NCBI RefSeq assembly: GCF_000191065.1
Contig: NZ_GL872283.1
Coordinates: forward strand, 1,360,497-1,424,496
Source of the DNA: Prevotella multiformis DSM 16608
Lineage (GTDB): Bacteria; Bacteroidota; Bacteroidia; Bacteroidales; Bacteroidaceae
Direction of reading: 5' to 3'
DNA length: 64,000 bases
This document shows, piece by piece, positions 35,175 to 44,337 of this stretch. The notes below the pieces were generated by a model. It made no database searches and had not been told where the DNA came from. It saw only the letters and a list, made by a program, of their open reading frames with translations. Made by a program: the position numbers and the translations under genes. The stretch's first letter is position 1; each line of letters opens with the position of its first letter.

Positions 35175-36888
35175 TATAATATGTAGATGGCGAAATGCCA
35201 CACCAAAAACAGTTTGTGAGTTTGTACAACAGCTACCTCATGAACAAATGAGCGCCGAAGAATTCAGACTTCATATGGGGAACGATTTCTTCCGTACCGC
35301 TTATCAATTGGCGTGTCAGTTAGGATTATATCTTGAAGACCAAGATAAATATACTCCACGGTTTACACATTCTATCACGGAAGATGAAGCCGAGGAATAT
35401 TTGGAACATTGGATACAATGTTATTATGCTCCAAATCCATTTACAAAAAGTTTAAATGGATTGTCAGAGCCAGTTTACGTTGTAGAGGAACTTATAAAAT
35501 ATTTAGAACAACACAATTCTTCGGCAAATTTAAAAGATGCTTTGACTAATATTTTTCATGACCCTATGGGTAACATGGACATAATGACAAATGCTCTTAA
35601 TAATTATTCTAAAGTTATTGTTGTCAAGGATGGATTTGCTAAATTGGAAACAAATTATAAGGATTATATGAGACAGATGCCTAACAGAAATGACAAAGAG
35701 GCTTTCTTTAAGAATTTTGATGTAGAAAATAGGAAGCAAAAGATAGTTACTAATAGTCTAACAAACAAGTACCGCCCCTACATTACCGCAATCAAGTCCA
35801 AGCCATTCCTTTTGCTTGCAGGAATCTCCGGCACTGGCAAAAGCCGAATAGTACGAGAGTTGGCAAGGGCTTGTTGGGACGAAGGTACAGACGAATACAA
35901 GGCGCAAAAGCCCAAGAATTTCCAAATGGTACAGGTGAAGCCCAATTGGCATGACTCAAGCGATTTGATTGGTTATGTGAGCCGTGTCAGCGGCAAGGCA
36001 GAGTTTGTGGCAGGAGAGTTCTTGAAATTCATCGCCAAAGCATGGGAAAACACTGAAACTCCATACTTCTTGTGCCTGGACGAGATGAATCTTGCCCCTG
36101 TAGAGCAGTATTTTGCCGAATATCTGAGCGTGATAGAATCACGCAAGAGCCATGAGGATGGCACAGTGACAACAGACCCTATAGTTGAAAAGGCCGACGA
36201 AGAATGGTATTTTAATCTGACTGCTTCGCTGACATCAGACGAGGATATTCGCAAGCAATTCAACGAGCAAGGCATTTGCATTCCTCAAAACCTCATAGTC
36301 GTAGGCACAGTGAATATGGACGAAACTACGTTCTCTTTCTCCCGCAAGGTGCTTGACCGCGCCATGAGCATTGAAATGAACGAGGTAGATTTGCACGGAG
36401 GTCTGACCGAGCGCAATGAGCCAATAGGCAAACTCGACAAGGCAGAACTTATAGGCTATGCCGTTGATGGTGTGGATGTATATGCAGCCAACAAGGAGGT
36501 CTGTGAGACTGTGCTGACTTATCTTGATGCGGTTAATTCTGTCTTGGAAGGTACACCCTTCAAGATTGCCTATCGTACACGCAATGAGTTCTTGCTTTAT
36601 GTGGTGAACAACTTACCGTACAAGAAGGGAGAAAATGATGAGGAACTTCCACAAGGGTATGTCGTGGCCCGTGCTTTGGACGAGATTACCAGCATGAAAG
36701 TACTGTCACGCATTGAGGGTGACGATACAAAGGTCAGCGACAAGCTCCTTGACAGCCTAACCGAGACCATTGAAGAAGGATTGAAAGAAGTGTCGGGAGA
36801 AGAGAATACCGTAAAGTCCATATCATTGGCAAAGCTGAAGGAAATGAAAGACAAACTTGTTTCGGGTTATACAAGTTTTTGGAGCTGA
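35167..36888 (+). CDS. McrB-like AAA+ ATPase/GTPase (COG1401-type) restriction subunit
   Basis: Motor subunit of the restriction machinery, 573 residues. Residues 1-195 are a DNA-recognition-type N-terminal part without a domain I can name. The AAA+ domain has Walker A GISGTGKS (219-226), Walker B FLCLDEMN (301-308, acids D305/E306) and the McrB-like sensor VGTVNMDETT (379-388), followed by FSRKVLDRAMSIEM. COG1401 proteins like this pair with COG1700 nucleases, as here. The composition and codon use change near 35,760, just before the AAA+ domain: AT-rich before, host-like after. It overlaps the methylase by 8 bp and precedes the nuclease by 10 bp. Confidence 0.93.
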   Translation: MADIICRWRNATPKTVCEFVQQLPHEQMSAEEFRLHMGNDFFRTAYQLACQLGLYLEDQDKYTPRFTHSITEDEAEEYLEHWIQCYYAPNPFTKSLNGLSEPVYVVEELIKYLEQHNSSANLKDALTNIFHDPMGNMDIMTNALNNYSKVIVVKDGFAKLETNYKDYMRQMPNRNDKEAFFKNFDVENRKQKIVTNSLTNKYRPYITAIKSKPFLLLAGISGTGKSRIVRELARACWDEGTDEYKAQKPKNFQMVQVKPNWHDSSDLIGYVSRVSGKAEFVAGEFLKFIAKAWENTETPYFLCLDEMNLAPVEQYFAEYLSVIESRKSHEDGTVTTDPIVEKADEEWYFNLTASLTSDEDIRKQFNEQGICIPQNLIVVGTVNMDETTFSFSRKVLDRAMSIEMNEVDLHGGLTERNEPIGKLDKAELIGYAVDGVDVYAANKEVCETVLTYLDAVNSVLEGTPFKIAYRTRNEFLLYVVNNLPYKKGENDEELPQGYVVARALDEITSMKVLSRIEGDDTKVSDKLLDSLTETIEEGLKEVSGEENTVKSISLAKLKEMKDKLVSGYTSFWS

Positions 36889-36898
36889 CAAGGTATAG

Positions 36899-39091
36899 AT
36901 GGAACTATTGACAGTTGATCATAAGGATTTCACGATGATTGTCGAATGTACGAAATTCGACGGCATTTGGAACAAGGCCAAGAGTAACGTGGGCGAGGAC
37001 AAACTCTACTCCACTTACTCTTGGTCGGAAGGTGTAGTGTCGGTGAAACGGACAATGGATGCCGACCATGAGACAGACATCGAACAAGGCGTTTCAGCCC
37101 CTGCCACATTCTTCGACAACATGGACTATCCCATTTGGATAGAATTCAAAGACTATGTGAATGACGCCCAGTTTGGTTCCATCCTGCAAAACGACAATGA
37201 CCGATTTAGCTTTCGTCGTCACATCCTGGCTGGGGTTGTCAACTACAGAAACGAGATTGGGCGGAGCGAGATACAGATTATATATAAGGTAGGCAAAGAG
37301 ACAAGGACATTCCGTTTCGGCTTTGAAGTCCTGAGCACAAAGCTCGATTATCATGAACATTGGCGTGTCATCGTGGAGGATATTGAGCGGGAATACCGCA
37401 TGTTGTCATTGGACTATATGCGGCGCACGTTTCATGGTTTTTCTCCCGACCAAAACGGAGAGCATCCCGACATCGTCTGGTGGAGCGTGTTTGAGGGGGA
37501 GCAACAGAAATTCATAAAAGCTTGCAAAAGCATCATAGACCGCCCTCGCCACAGACTTCATGGTGAGGAAGTATATCTGAGAGCTGACAAGCTGAAACAA
37601 ACTTCCCATAACATTGAGAACAGGCTGGCAGAACACCGCCGAGAACCAGCATATCTCTATCGTGTGGAGCAACAGATACAGTCGAACGACACGCAAGAGA
37701 ACCGCTTTCTGAAGTTTGCCCTTCATCAGATAAGCAAGCGGTATGAGAAACTGCGTCAACGCATTGAGGCCGTAAGGACTGCATCCGACACGATGAAAGC
37801 AGCCATGCTTGCGACCTCGGAAACATTGAAGCGACTGCAACATCATCCGTTCTTCCGGACCATAGGACGGTTTAAGGGAATGAGCCAGGAGAGCATGGTG
37901 CTGCAAAAGGCGACGGGCTATAGCCTGGTGTACCGCACATGGAACTTGCTAAGAAGAGCCTACTCCCTGAATGACGGTCTGTATCGCTTGCAGACAAAGG
38001 ATATAGCCACGCTGTATGAGATATGGTGTTTCATAGAAGTAAGCCATATCGTCAAAGAGCAGCTGCACCTGGAAGATGAAGATGTGGAGCACCGCAACCG
38101 CATGGAGATGAACGGTATTTTCTCATGGGAACTTGGGAAAGGTGAACACTCACGCATATTGTTCCGCAAGGATGGCATAGAGTTGGCTGAGCTGGTCTAT
38201 AATCCTAAGAATGCCGATAAAGAAAACGACAATGTGGGCATGAAAAATCTGGTAGTGCCGACCGTGCCACAGAAACCAGACATTGTGTTGCAGCTTACCA
38301 AGAACGACTTGCAGCAAGGCATGAAAATGACCTATCTCTTTGATGCGAAGTATCGCATTGATGGCAGGGACAATGGTGTGGATACACCACCAGAGGATGC
38401 CATCAATCAAATGCACCGCTATCGTGATGCCATATACTACAAGGATTATGATGCCAATGCCTTGAAGAAAGAGGTCATAGGCGGTTATATTCTCTTCCCT
38501 GGTGACGGCGATCCGGATGGCGTGGCTGTATCGAAGTTCTACAAGACCATCAAGGAAGTGAACATTGGTGCTTTTCCTCTTCGCCCTAAGGATGTGGAGA
38601 ACAGAAAACTCTTGGAAAATTTCATTGAAGAACTCATCCAAACCAAGTCCTATGAGACCATTGCCCATGTCATACCGCAAAAGGGTACGTATGTGGAAGT
38701 TGGCAACCGTGTGCTTATAGGATTGGTGAAAGAGGACAATATACAATATCAAGCGTTCGCTGACGGAACGGCGACCTTGTATTATACAGGAAAGCAGTTC
38801 CCGACAACCATCGCCTTGCAAGACCTACATTTCTTCATGCCTTACATCAAAGGGCAAGGAGTGCGTGATGTGTATGAGATTACCAAGGTGCGGACTATTA
38901 CAAGTAAAGAAGCAAAGCAAACAGACGAGGACGATGCCGATAGCAAAGCTCTCCGCTTGGCTTTTGAGCTTAAGTATGTCCGCAAACAATATGCGAACCT
39001 TCAGCCAATAGATACAACAAGAATGATTGGTTACACGTTTGTTGATACGACTTTTGAAAAGTTGGAGGAATGTATGGCAACAAACAAGTAA
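36899..39091 (+). CDS. DUF2357/PD-(D/E)XK nuclease (COG1700-type), McrC-like restriction subunit
   Basis: Predicted nuclease partner of the McrB-like motor, 730 residues. The N-terminal and middle parts match the DUF2357 layout (for example MDYPIWIEFKDYVND and SLDYMRRTFHGF). The nuclease core is in the C-terminal half: QKPDIVLQL (Asp-461) and YLFDAKYRID (Asp-482, Lys-484), which give the PD...(D/E)xK signature. A coiled region near residues 270-320 includes KFALHQISKRYEKLRQR. It is 10 bp downstream of its partner and closes the operon. Composition is host-like, unlike the methylases. Cleavage of unmethylated target DNA is inferred from the operon. Confidence 0.9.
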   Translation: MELLTVDHKDFTMIVECTKFDGIWNKAKSNVGEDKLYSTYSWSEGVVSVKRTMDADHETDIEQGVSAPATFFDNMDYPIWIEFKDYVNDAQFGSILQNDNDRFSFRRHILAGVVNYRNEIGRSEIQIIYKVGKETRTFRFGFEVLSTKLDYHEHWRVIVEDIEREYRMLSLDYMRRTFHGFSPDQNGEHPDIVWWSVFEGEQQKFIKACKSIIDRPRHRLHGEEVYLRADKLKQTSHNIENRLAEHRREPAYLYRVEQQIQSNDTQENRFLKFALHQISKRYEKLRQRIEAVRTASDTMKAAMLATSETLKRLQHHPFFRTIGRFKGMSQESMVLQKATGYSLVYRTWNLLRRAYSLNDGLYRLQTKDIATLYEIWCFIEVSHIVKEQLHLEDEDVEHRNRMEMNGIFSWELGKGEHSRILFRKDGIELAELVYNPKNADKENDNVGMKNLVVPTVPQKPDIVLQLTKNDLQQGMKMTYLFDAKYRIDGRDNGVDTPPEDAINQMHRYRDAIYYKDYDANALKKEVIGGYILFPGDGDPDGVAVSKFYKTIKEVNIGAFPLRPKDVENRKLLENFIEELIQTKSYETIAHVIPQKGTYVEVGNRVLIGLVKEDNIQYQAFADGTATLYYTGKQFPTTIALQDLHFFMPYIKGQGVRDVYEITKVRTITSKEAKQTDEDDADSKALRLAFELKYVRKQYANLQPIDTTRMIGYTFVDTTFEKLEECMATNK

Positions 39092-39109
39092 GTTCGCAGT
39101 AATTTTCTT

Positions 39110-39391
39110 ATTTTGAAATAAAAAGGAAATACCTTCTAAAGAGGAACTGTTACGGCTATTAGACGGTCAACCCATCAACGCAGCAGCTATCCGCAGCATC
39201 TCACCTATACCCTCATACGTGAAGAGCTGGCACGGCTATACAGAACATCTGTACAAGAAGCCACCGACATCATCGGCAACCAACTCGACTGTGCCCCGCA
39301 CGAGGACATCTCCGCCTATATCTTCATGGTACCCAACTGGGCGCATAAATGGTTCCGCCACAATGGGTATGTGTCAAGGATGCTGAAGTAG
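39110..39391 (+). pseudogene. Frameshifted remnant of an unidentified gene
   Basis: Two frames together read like one protein. The first gives IPSKEELLRLLDGQPINAAA and SISPI (about 39126-39213). After a frame change the second continues LTYTLIREELARLYRTSVQE, then IIGNQLDC and FMVPNWAHKWFRHNGYV up to a stop at 39389-39391. Codon use is host-like. No start is present, so this is a 3' fragment with an indel. I do not recognise the family. It may mark DNA broken when the restriction island arrived. Confidence 0.5.
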
Positions 39392-39470
39392 GAAAAATTC
39401 AACAACTTAAGAAACAGGTATAATTGGTATCCTATATAGTGAAAAGGAAGTAACATTTTGATACTTCTTT

Positions 39471-39752
39471 TTAATTGTAACGTATTAAATAGTCCTTCAG
39501 ACGTTCAGCTTGACTACGTGTAATATTACTGAAACTGACATGTTGCTTCAATGTATCCATATCATATTCATCAATGATTTTACCCAAAGATACATTTAAG
39601 AAGATGGAAGGCAAAGAACTGACTCCATCCATATCCGCTACAACTTTATCCCCTGAGGTAATTGCACACACGATTATCTTATAGAATTTTGCACCGGCAT
39701 CTGGCAAATTAGCATGAGAAATCAAAATATCTCTTACATTTACAATACACAT
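39471..39752 (-). CDS. STAS-like domain protein (DUF4325-like)
   Basis: A 93-residue protein. It opens MCIVNVRDILISHANLPDAG and has YKIIVCAITSGDKVVADMDG then LPSIFLNVSLGKIIDEYDMD. This matches the small STAS-like domains (DUF4325) in which a central helix follows the SSLPSIFLNVSLG strand, similar to anti-anti-sigma factors. It ends ERLKDYLIRYN. It lies 12 bp downstream of a GHKL-type ATPase gene on the same strand, and such pairs recur in accessory regions of many genomes (from memory). The partner signal is unknown. Confidence 0.75.
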   Translation of the reverse strand: MCIVNVRDILISHANLPDAGAKFYKIIVCAITSGDKVVADMDGVSSLPSIFLNVSLGKIIDEYDMDTLKQHVSFSNITRSQAERLKDYLIRYN

Positions 39753-39764
39753 AATTTAAACCTA

Positions 39765-40634
39765 TTAAAAAACAAACATATCAAGAATTTCTTCCTCTTC
39801 CATCCGAGCAAGATTGACTTCAAAGTATAACAATGTTCCTGGAAAAAAGAAATCAACATCATAACACCTACGATCCCCATTATTGTCTACAAGCAAGCCG
39901 TTTCCACTAAAAATCCGGCAGACATCTGCACAGGACAATATATTATCAAGTCCCTTCCCCTTGTTTCTTCCAGTTGATTTGACCGTAAAGTTATTTTCAA
40001 CAGCCTTTAATAAAGCTGTTCTATCATCATCAATAGATGGTAAATATTTACGAACAGAATTAGCAATGCCTACTCCGAAATCAGATATAGCTGCATACAA
40101 CACCTGCTTCTTTTCATCATACATGATCAAAGAAAAGGCATTATTATTAGCCGAAGCGTGATCAAACACATTATAGAAAGCTTCTGTCAAGCTAAGACTG
40201 ATAGAACTTAAATCCTTATTCTGAAAATAGTTGTTCTTAAAATACTGCTCAACTTCTTTTGCATACAAATCTTTCTCTTGGTCAACTATCCTCCACAAAT
40301 TGAAAATATGAGGAGAACAAGATGTTGCAACATGATTCTTTTGTCCCGACCAATATTCAGAGAAATGCAATTCATTATAAATATAATTGTCTACAGCATC
40401 ATTATTGGCTGTAAGGTATGATTTCCATTCATTATCTGTCAAAAACTGAATAAGACATGCAAGCGTAACCAAATGCATTGGTGTCAGACCATCGACAGAT
40501 ATTTCCTTGGCAAACGATATATAAACACAACGATTATTTCCTTGACAACAATACTTATGATGAGAGTCTGCAATCAAACCTAACCACAAACTCTTATCAA
40601 CCGTTGTAAAAAGGATATTATAATCTTGATGCAT
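39765..40634 (-). CDS. GHKL-type (HATPase_c) ATP-binding protein
   Basis: A 289-residue protein. The start is set at ATG 40634 (MHQDYNILFTTVDK), since the longer frame to 40691 would cross the promoter. The N-terminal ~150 residues are unrecognised. The C-terminal HATPase_c fold shows the N-box SLTEAFYNVFDHAS, G1 box ISDFGVGIANSV and G2 box TGRNKGKGLDNIL, so ATP binding is likely intact. There is no histidine-phosphoacceptor (DHp) domain, so it resembles anti-sigma-type kinases more than two-component sensors. It is AT-rich and pairs with the STAS-like gene. Possible roles are signalling or phage defence (inference). Confidence 0.82.
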   Translation of the reverse strand: MHQDYNILFTTVDKSLWLGLIADSHHKYCCQGNNRCVYISFAKEISVDGLTPMHLVTLACLIQFLTDNEWKSYLTANNDAVDNYIYNELHFSEYWSGQKNHVATSCSPHIFNLWRIVDQEKDLYAKEVEQYFKNNYFQNKDLSSISLSLTEAFYNVFDHASANNNAFSLIMYDEKKQVLYAAISDFGVGIANSVRKYLPSIDDDRTALLKAVENNFTVKSTGRNKGKGLDNILSCADVCRIFSGNGLLVDNNGDRRCYDVDFFFPGTLLYFEVNLARMEEEEILDMFVF

Positions 40635-40648
40635 AACACTCGTTTTTG

Positions 40649-40656
40649 CAAAGATA
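40649..40656 (-). promoter_or_regulatory. Promoter -7 box of the ATPase/STAS module
   Basis: TATCTTTG on the minus strand, 15 nt before the ATG at 40634, implying a very short leader. Confidence 0.55.
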
Positions 40657-40811
40657 ACAATAAAATCTAAATATACACACAAAAATATCAAAATAAGGAA
40701 TATTCTATTGTGGCCGAAAAAGGGAAAAAGAAAACAAAAGAAAAAGATAAAAATAAGCTTTCACATTTTAGTATTTAAATGCACAATCCAATAGGAAATG
40801 TAAGTAATGCA

Positions 40812-40846
40812 AACAAAAACTCCCGGCACTTAAAGTACCGGGAGTT
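40812..40846 (-). terminator. Terminator of the ribosomal protein operon
   Basis: The 13-bp stem AACTCCCGGCACT / AGTACCGGGAGTT (40818-40830 with 40834-40846, one wobble) is followed on the minus strand by a T-rich run. It lies 29 bp after the rplQ stop. Confidence 0.88.
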
Positions 40847-40874
40847 CTTTATTATAGAGAAAAATCTATTCGGA

Positions 40875-41384
40875 TTATTCAGCCTTTGCCTCTTCAGCTG
40901 CATTCTCCTTAGTTTCAGAAGCCTCTGCAACAGGTGCTTCTGCAACAGAAGCGTCAGCTTTCTTTGCAGAACGACGGCTACGACGGGTCTTCTTGGCTTC
41001 AGCTTTCGGAGTCTTGGCCATGTTCTCGTCATAGTCGACCAGCTCGATGAATGCTATCTGAGCAGCGTCACCCTGACGGGTACCGAGCTTGATGACACGT
41101 GTATAACCGCCCGGACGGTCAGCTACCTTGACAGAAATCTCCTTGAAGAGTTCGGTAACAGCCTCCTTGTTCTGAAGATAACGGAATACAACACGACGTG
41201 AATTGGTTGTATCGTTCTTGGAACGTGTAATCAGCGGCTCTACATACTTCTTCAGAGCCTTTGCCTTGGCGAGGGTCGTAGTGATTCTTTTGTGCTGGAT
41301 CAGCGCAACTGCAAGGTTTGCAAGCAGTGCTGCGCGGTGGTCAGCAGTACGACCCAAATGGTTGAATTTCTTATTATGTCTCAT
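40875..41384 (-). CDS. rplQ: Ribosomal protein L17
   Basis: Large-subunit protein at the polypeptide exit region, 169 residues. The conserved core ([20 protein letters not shown] ... [20 protein letters not shown]) fills the first ~115 residues. An Ala/Glu/Lys-rich tail of about 50 residues ([12 protein letters not shown] ... [10 protein letters not shown]) extends past the E. coli length and is common in Bacteroidales. It is the last gene of the minus-strand operon, after rpoA. Confidence 0.98.
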   Translation of the reverse strand: MRHNKKFNHLGRTADHRAALLANLAVALIQHKRITTTLAKAKALKKYVEPLITRSKNDTTNSRRVVFRYLQNKEAVTELFKEISVKVADRPGGYTRVIKLGTRQGDAAQIAFIELVDYDENMAKTPKAEAKKTRRSRRSAKKADASVAEAPVAEASETKENAAEEAKAE

Positions 41385-41434
41385 TTTGTTTTTTACCTGT
41401 TGTGGACAAAGCCGTCAACTCGTTAACTTGTCAA

Positions 41435-42433
41435 CTACTCTTTATCCAGTTTATACTTTGTAATGTCGGTTCCAAACGACAGATTCAGACTCTCGAGCAA
41501 ATCATCAAGCTCAGAAAGCGATTTCTTGCCGAAGTTGCGGAACTTCAGGAGATCCGTCTTGTTGTACTGTACAAGGTCGCCCAGCGTCTCCACGTCAGCA
41601 GCCTTGAGGCAGTTAAGCGCGCGGACACTCAGGTTGAGACTGGCATCAGTCAACTTGGTCTTCAGCAGCTGGCGCATATGCAGCACCTCCTCGTCAAACT
41701 CCTGGTTGCCCTCCTGATCCGGATTCTCAAGCGTGATCTTCTCATCGGAGAACAACATGAAGTGATAAATGAGGATTTTCGCTGCCTCTTTCAGTGCATC
41801 CTTCGGGTGGATGGAACCATCGGTCGTAACTTCAACAACCAGTTTGTCATAGTCGGTCTTCTGTTCGACACGATAGGGCTCAACGGCATATTTGACGTTA
41901 CGGATCGGGGTGTAGATGGAATCGATTGGAAGTACGTTTACATCAGTGCAGAACTCGCGATTCTCCTCAGCAGGGACGTAGCCACGTCCCTTGTTGATGG
42001 TCAAATCAATCTGCATAGAAGCCTTGGAGTCTAAATGACAAATCACCAAATCAGGGTTTAACACTTCAAATCCAGTCAGATACTTACCGATATCACCTGC
42101 TTTGAATTCGGTAGAATTCTCTACGGTGATACTAACTTTCTCATTCTCGAATTCTTCTACTACTTGCTTGAATCGAACTTGCTTGAGATTCAAGATGATG
42201 TTGGTGACATCTTCCTTTACACCGGGAACTGAAGAGAATTCGTGCTCTACACCAGCAATGCGGATGGTATTGATAGCAAAACCCTCCAGCGATGAAAGGA
42301 GGATGCGGCGGAGGGCGTTACCGATGGTAACACCGAAGCCAGGCTCAAGAGGACGGAATTCGAACTTGCCGAAATGGTCATTGGCCTCCAGCATCACTAC
42401 TTTATCAGGTTTTTGAAATGCTAATATCGCCAT
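41435..42433 (-). CDS. rpoA: RNA polymerase alpha subunit
   Basis: Assembly platform of RNA polymerase, 332 residues. The start is placed at ATG 42433 ([15 protein letters not shown]); the in-frame extension to 42469 runs into the rpsD end. The N-terminal domain has [20 protein letters not shown]. The C-terminal domain ([20 protein letters not shown], then [19 protein letters not shown]) binds UP elements and activators. It lies between rpsD and rplQ, the conserved alpha-operon order. Confidence 0.98.
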   Translation of the reverse strand: MAILAFQKPDKVVMLEANDHFGKFEFRPLEPGFGVTIGNALRRILLSSLEGFAINTIRIAGVEHEFSSVPGVKEDVTNIILNLKQVRFKQVVEEFENEKVSITVENSTEFKAGDIGKYLTGFEVLNPDLVICHLDSKASMQIDLTINKGRGYVPAEENREFCTDVNVLPIDSIYTPIRNVKYAVEPYRVEQKTDYDKLVVEVTTDGSIHPKDALKEAAKILIYHFMLFSDEKITLENPDQEGNQEFDEEVLHMRQLLKTKLTDASLNLSVRALNCLKAADVETLGDLVQYNKTDLLKFRNFGKKSLSELDDLLESLNLSFGTDITKYKLDKE

Positions 42434-42446
42434 TAATTCAATGATT

Positions 42447-43055
42447 TTATTGTTTAGAGTACAACTCAACGATTAACTGCTCCTTAATGTTCTCCGGGAT
42501 GTCAGCACGGTCCGGACGGTGAAGGAACTTACCGCACTTGCCATTCTCATCCCATTCGAGCCAAGGATACTTGCTGTGGTTGAAACCAGCCAAAGCAGCC
42601 TCGATGACCTCCAGCGACTTGGCTTTCTCGCGAACGCCGACAACGTCACCGGCCTTTACCTGATAAGAAGCAATATTCACTACATTACCGTTGACGACGA
42701 TGTGCTTGTGGCTGACGAGCTGACGGGCTGCTGCACGGGTAGGAGCGATGCCCAGACGGAACACGACATTGTCCAGACGGCTCTCGAGGCTCTGGAGAAG
42801 AACCTCACCGGTAATACCATCAGCCTTGGCAGCCTTGTCGAATAGATTACGGAACTGACGCTCCAAAACGCCATAAGTGTACTTCGCCTTCTGCTTCTCT
42901 GCGAGCTGAGCACCATACTCAGACACCTTGCGGCGACGGTTGTTGCCGTGCTGCCCTGGAGGGAAGTTTCTCTTAGCTAATACCTTATCTGCGCCGAAAA
43001 TGGGCTCACCGAAACGGCGGGCGATTCGTGATTTTGGACCTATGTATCTTGCCAT
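42447..43055 (-). CDS. rpsD: Ribosomal protein S4
   Basis: Primary 16S rRNA-binding protein, 202 residues. It opens [20 protein letters not shown]. The S4 RNA-binding domain contains [20 protein letters not shown] and [18 protein letters not shown]. In enterobacteria S4 also regulates the alpha operon; whether it does so here is not known. It is 13 bp upstream of rpoA in transcription order and follows rpsK. Confidence 0.98.
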   Translation of the reverse strand: MARYIGPKSRIARRFGEPIFGADKVLAKRNFPPGQHGNNRRRKVSEYGAQLAEKQKAKYTYGVLERQFRNLFDKAAKADGITGEVLLQSLESRLDNVVFRLGIAPTRAAARQLVSHKHIVVNGNVVNIASYQVKAGDVVGVREKAKSLEVIEAALAGFNHSKYPWLEWDENGKCGKFLHRPDRADIPENIKEQLIVELYSKQ

Positions 43056-43091
43056 AATTAATATGAATTCTTTTAAAGTTATAAGATGTGA

Positions 43092-43481
43092 TTATACACG
43101 ACGACGCTTTGGAGGACGGCAGCCGTTGTGTGGCAACGGAGTTACGTCAACGATTTCAGTCACCTGAATACCTGCTGCGTTCACCGCACGGATAGCGCTC
43201 TCACGACCGTTACCCGGACCCTTCACGTATGCCTTAACCTTGCGAAGACCGAGATCGAAAGCTACTTTCGAGCAATCCTCTGCCGCCATCTGTGCAGCGT
43301 AAGGAGTGTTCTTCTTTGATCCGCGGAATCCCATCTTACCAGCCGAAGACCAGGAGATGACCTGACCCTCATTGTTAGCCAAAGATACAATGATGTTATT
43401 GAATGAGCTGTGTACGTGGAGCTGACCCAGTGCATCAACCCTTACATTTCTTTTCTTAGATGTTGCTGATTTCTTTGCCAT
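43092..43481 (-). CDS. rpsK: Ribosomal protein S11
   Basis: Platform protein of the 30S subunit near the Shine-Dalgarno channel, 129 residues. Characteristic parts are [35 protein letters not shown] and [16 protein letters not shown] at the C-terminus. It sits between rpsM and rpsD as usual. Confidence 0.98.
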   Translation of the reverse strand: MAKKSATSKKRNVRVDALGQLHVHSSFNNIIVSLANNEGQVISWSSAGKMGFRGSKKNTPYAAQMAAEDCSKVAFDLGLRKVKAYVKGPGNGRESAIRAVNAAGIQVTEIVDVTPLPHNGCRPPKRRRV

Positions 43482-43501
43482 AATTAATTTCCTCCTTAGA
43501 A

Positions 43502-43882
43502 TTACTTAGTAGCCTTCTTCTTATTAGCAACAGTCTTCTTCTTTCCCTTGCGGGTACGAGCATTGTTCTTGGTACTCTGACCGCGAACAGGAAGACCATT
43601 ACGATGTCTTACACCACGATAGCAGCCTATATCCATGAGGCGCTTGATGTTCATCTGGATCTCTGAACGGAGATCACCTTCAACCTTGAACTCAGCACCG
43701 ATAATTTCACGGATCTTGGCTGCCTGGTCATCAGACCACTCGCTGACCTTCAGGTCACGGTTGATACCAGCCTTATCCAATATCTTTGCTGAACTACTTC
43801 GACCGATACCGTAGATATAGGTCAATGCGATTTCGCCACGCTTATTCTGGGGCAAATCTACTCCAACAATTCTTATTGCCAT
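43502..43882 (-). CDS. rpsM: Ribosomal protein S13
   Basis: 30S head protein contacting L5 and tRNA, 126 residues. The start is set at ATG 43882 ([20 protein letters not shown]); a longer frame crosses the internal promoter-like site at 43930. The H2TH region [20 protein letters not shown] and the basic tail [17 protein letters not shown] are typical. It is first of the alpha part (rpsM-rpsK-rpsD-rpoA-rplQ). Confidence 0.98.
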   Translation of the reverse strand: MAIRIVGVDLPQNKRGEIALTYIYGIGRSSSAKILDKAGINRDLKVSEWSDDQAAKIREIIGAEFKVEGDLRSEIQMNIKRLMDIGCYRGVRHRNGLPVRGQSTKNNARTRKGKKKTVANKKKATK

Positions 43883-43929
43883 TGTTTGATAATTGATTAA
43901 ATAAATGTCTTTTTTCGCTAAAAAGCATA

Positions 43930-43937
43930 CAAAGGTA
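43930..43937 (-). promoter_or_regulatory. Internal promoter-like box before rpsM
   Basis: TACCTTTG on the minus strand, 48 nt before rpsM and after rpmJ. It could start a separate alpha-operon transcript. The -33 region is weak. Confidence 0.5.
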
Positions 43938-43979
43938 AGCATTAATTGCGAAAAGGCTTATCCTTTACGCTTTTTTAAC

Positions 43980-44096
43980 TTAGCCCTGACGCATTTTGAA
44001 CTTAGGGTTTTTCTTGTTGATCACGAACAGACGACCTTTGCGGCGAACGATCTTGCAGTCGGCTGAACGCTTCTTTAATGATGCTCTTGTCTTCAT
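43980..44096 (-). CDS. rpmJ: Ribosomal protein L36, zinc-free form
   Basis: A 38-residue protein ([20 protein letters not shown] ... NPKFKMRQG) too short for usual ORF cut-offs. The usual C+ form has a CxxC...H zinc ribbon. Here only one Cys remains (Cys-14) and the partner positions are replaced, so this is the zinc-independent form. It lies between infA and rpsM in the standard order. Confidence 0.95.
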   Translation of the reverse strand: MKTRASLKKRSADCKIVRRKGRLFVINKKNPKFKMRQG

Positions 44097-44109
44097 ATCT
44101 CTATGTTGT

Positions 44110-44328
44110 TTATTTGTATCTGAAAACGATTCGACCCTTAGTCAGGTCGTATGGACTCATCTCGACCTTCACCTTGTCACCGGGAAGGATCTTGATGTAG
44201 TGCATTCTCATCTTACCGGAAATATGAGCGGTGATGTCAACGCCATTCTCCAATTCTACACGGAACATCGCATTTGAAAGTGCTTCAAGGATTGTCCCGT
44301 CCTGCTCTATCGCAGTCTGCTTTGCCAT
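44110..44328 (-). CDS. infA: Translation initiation factor IF-1
   Basis: S1-fold initiation factor of 72 residues, full length. [40 protein letters not shown] and RIVFRYK mark the OB fold. It helps IF-2 and IF-3 place initiator tRNA on the 30S A site. It lies between map and rpmJ, 13 bp upstream of the latter. Confidence 0.98.
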   Translation of the reverse strand: MAKQTAIEQDGTILEALSNAMFRVELENGVDITAHISGKMRMHYIKILPGDKVKVEMSPYDLTKGRIVFRYK

Positions 44329-44337
44329 ATTCTATGT

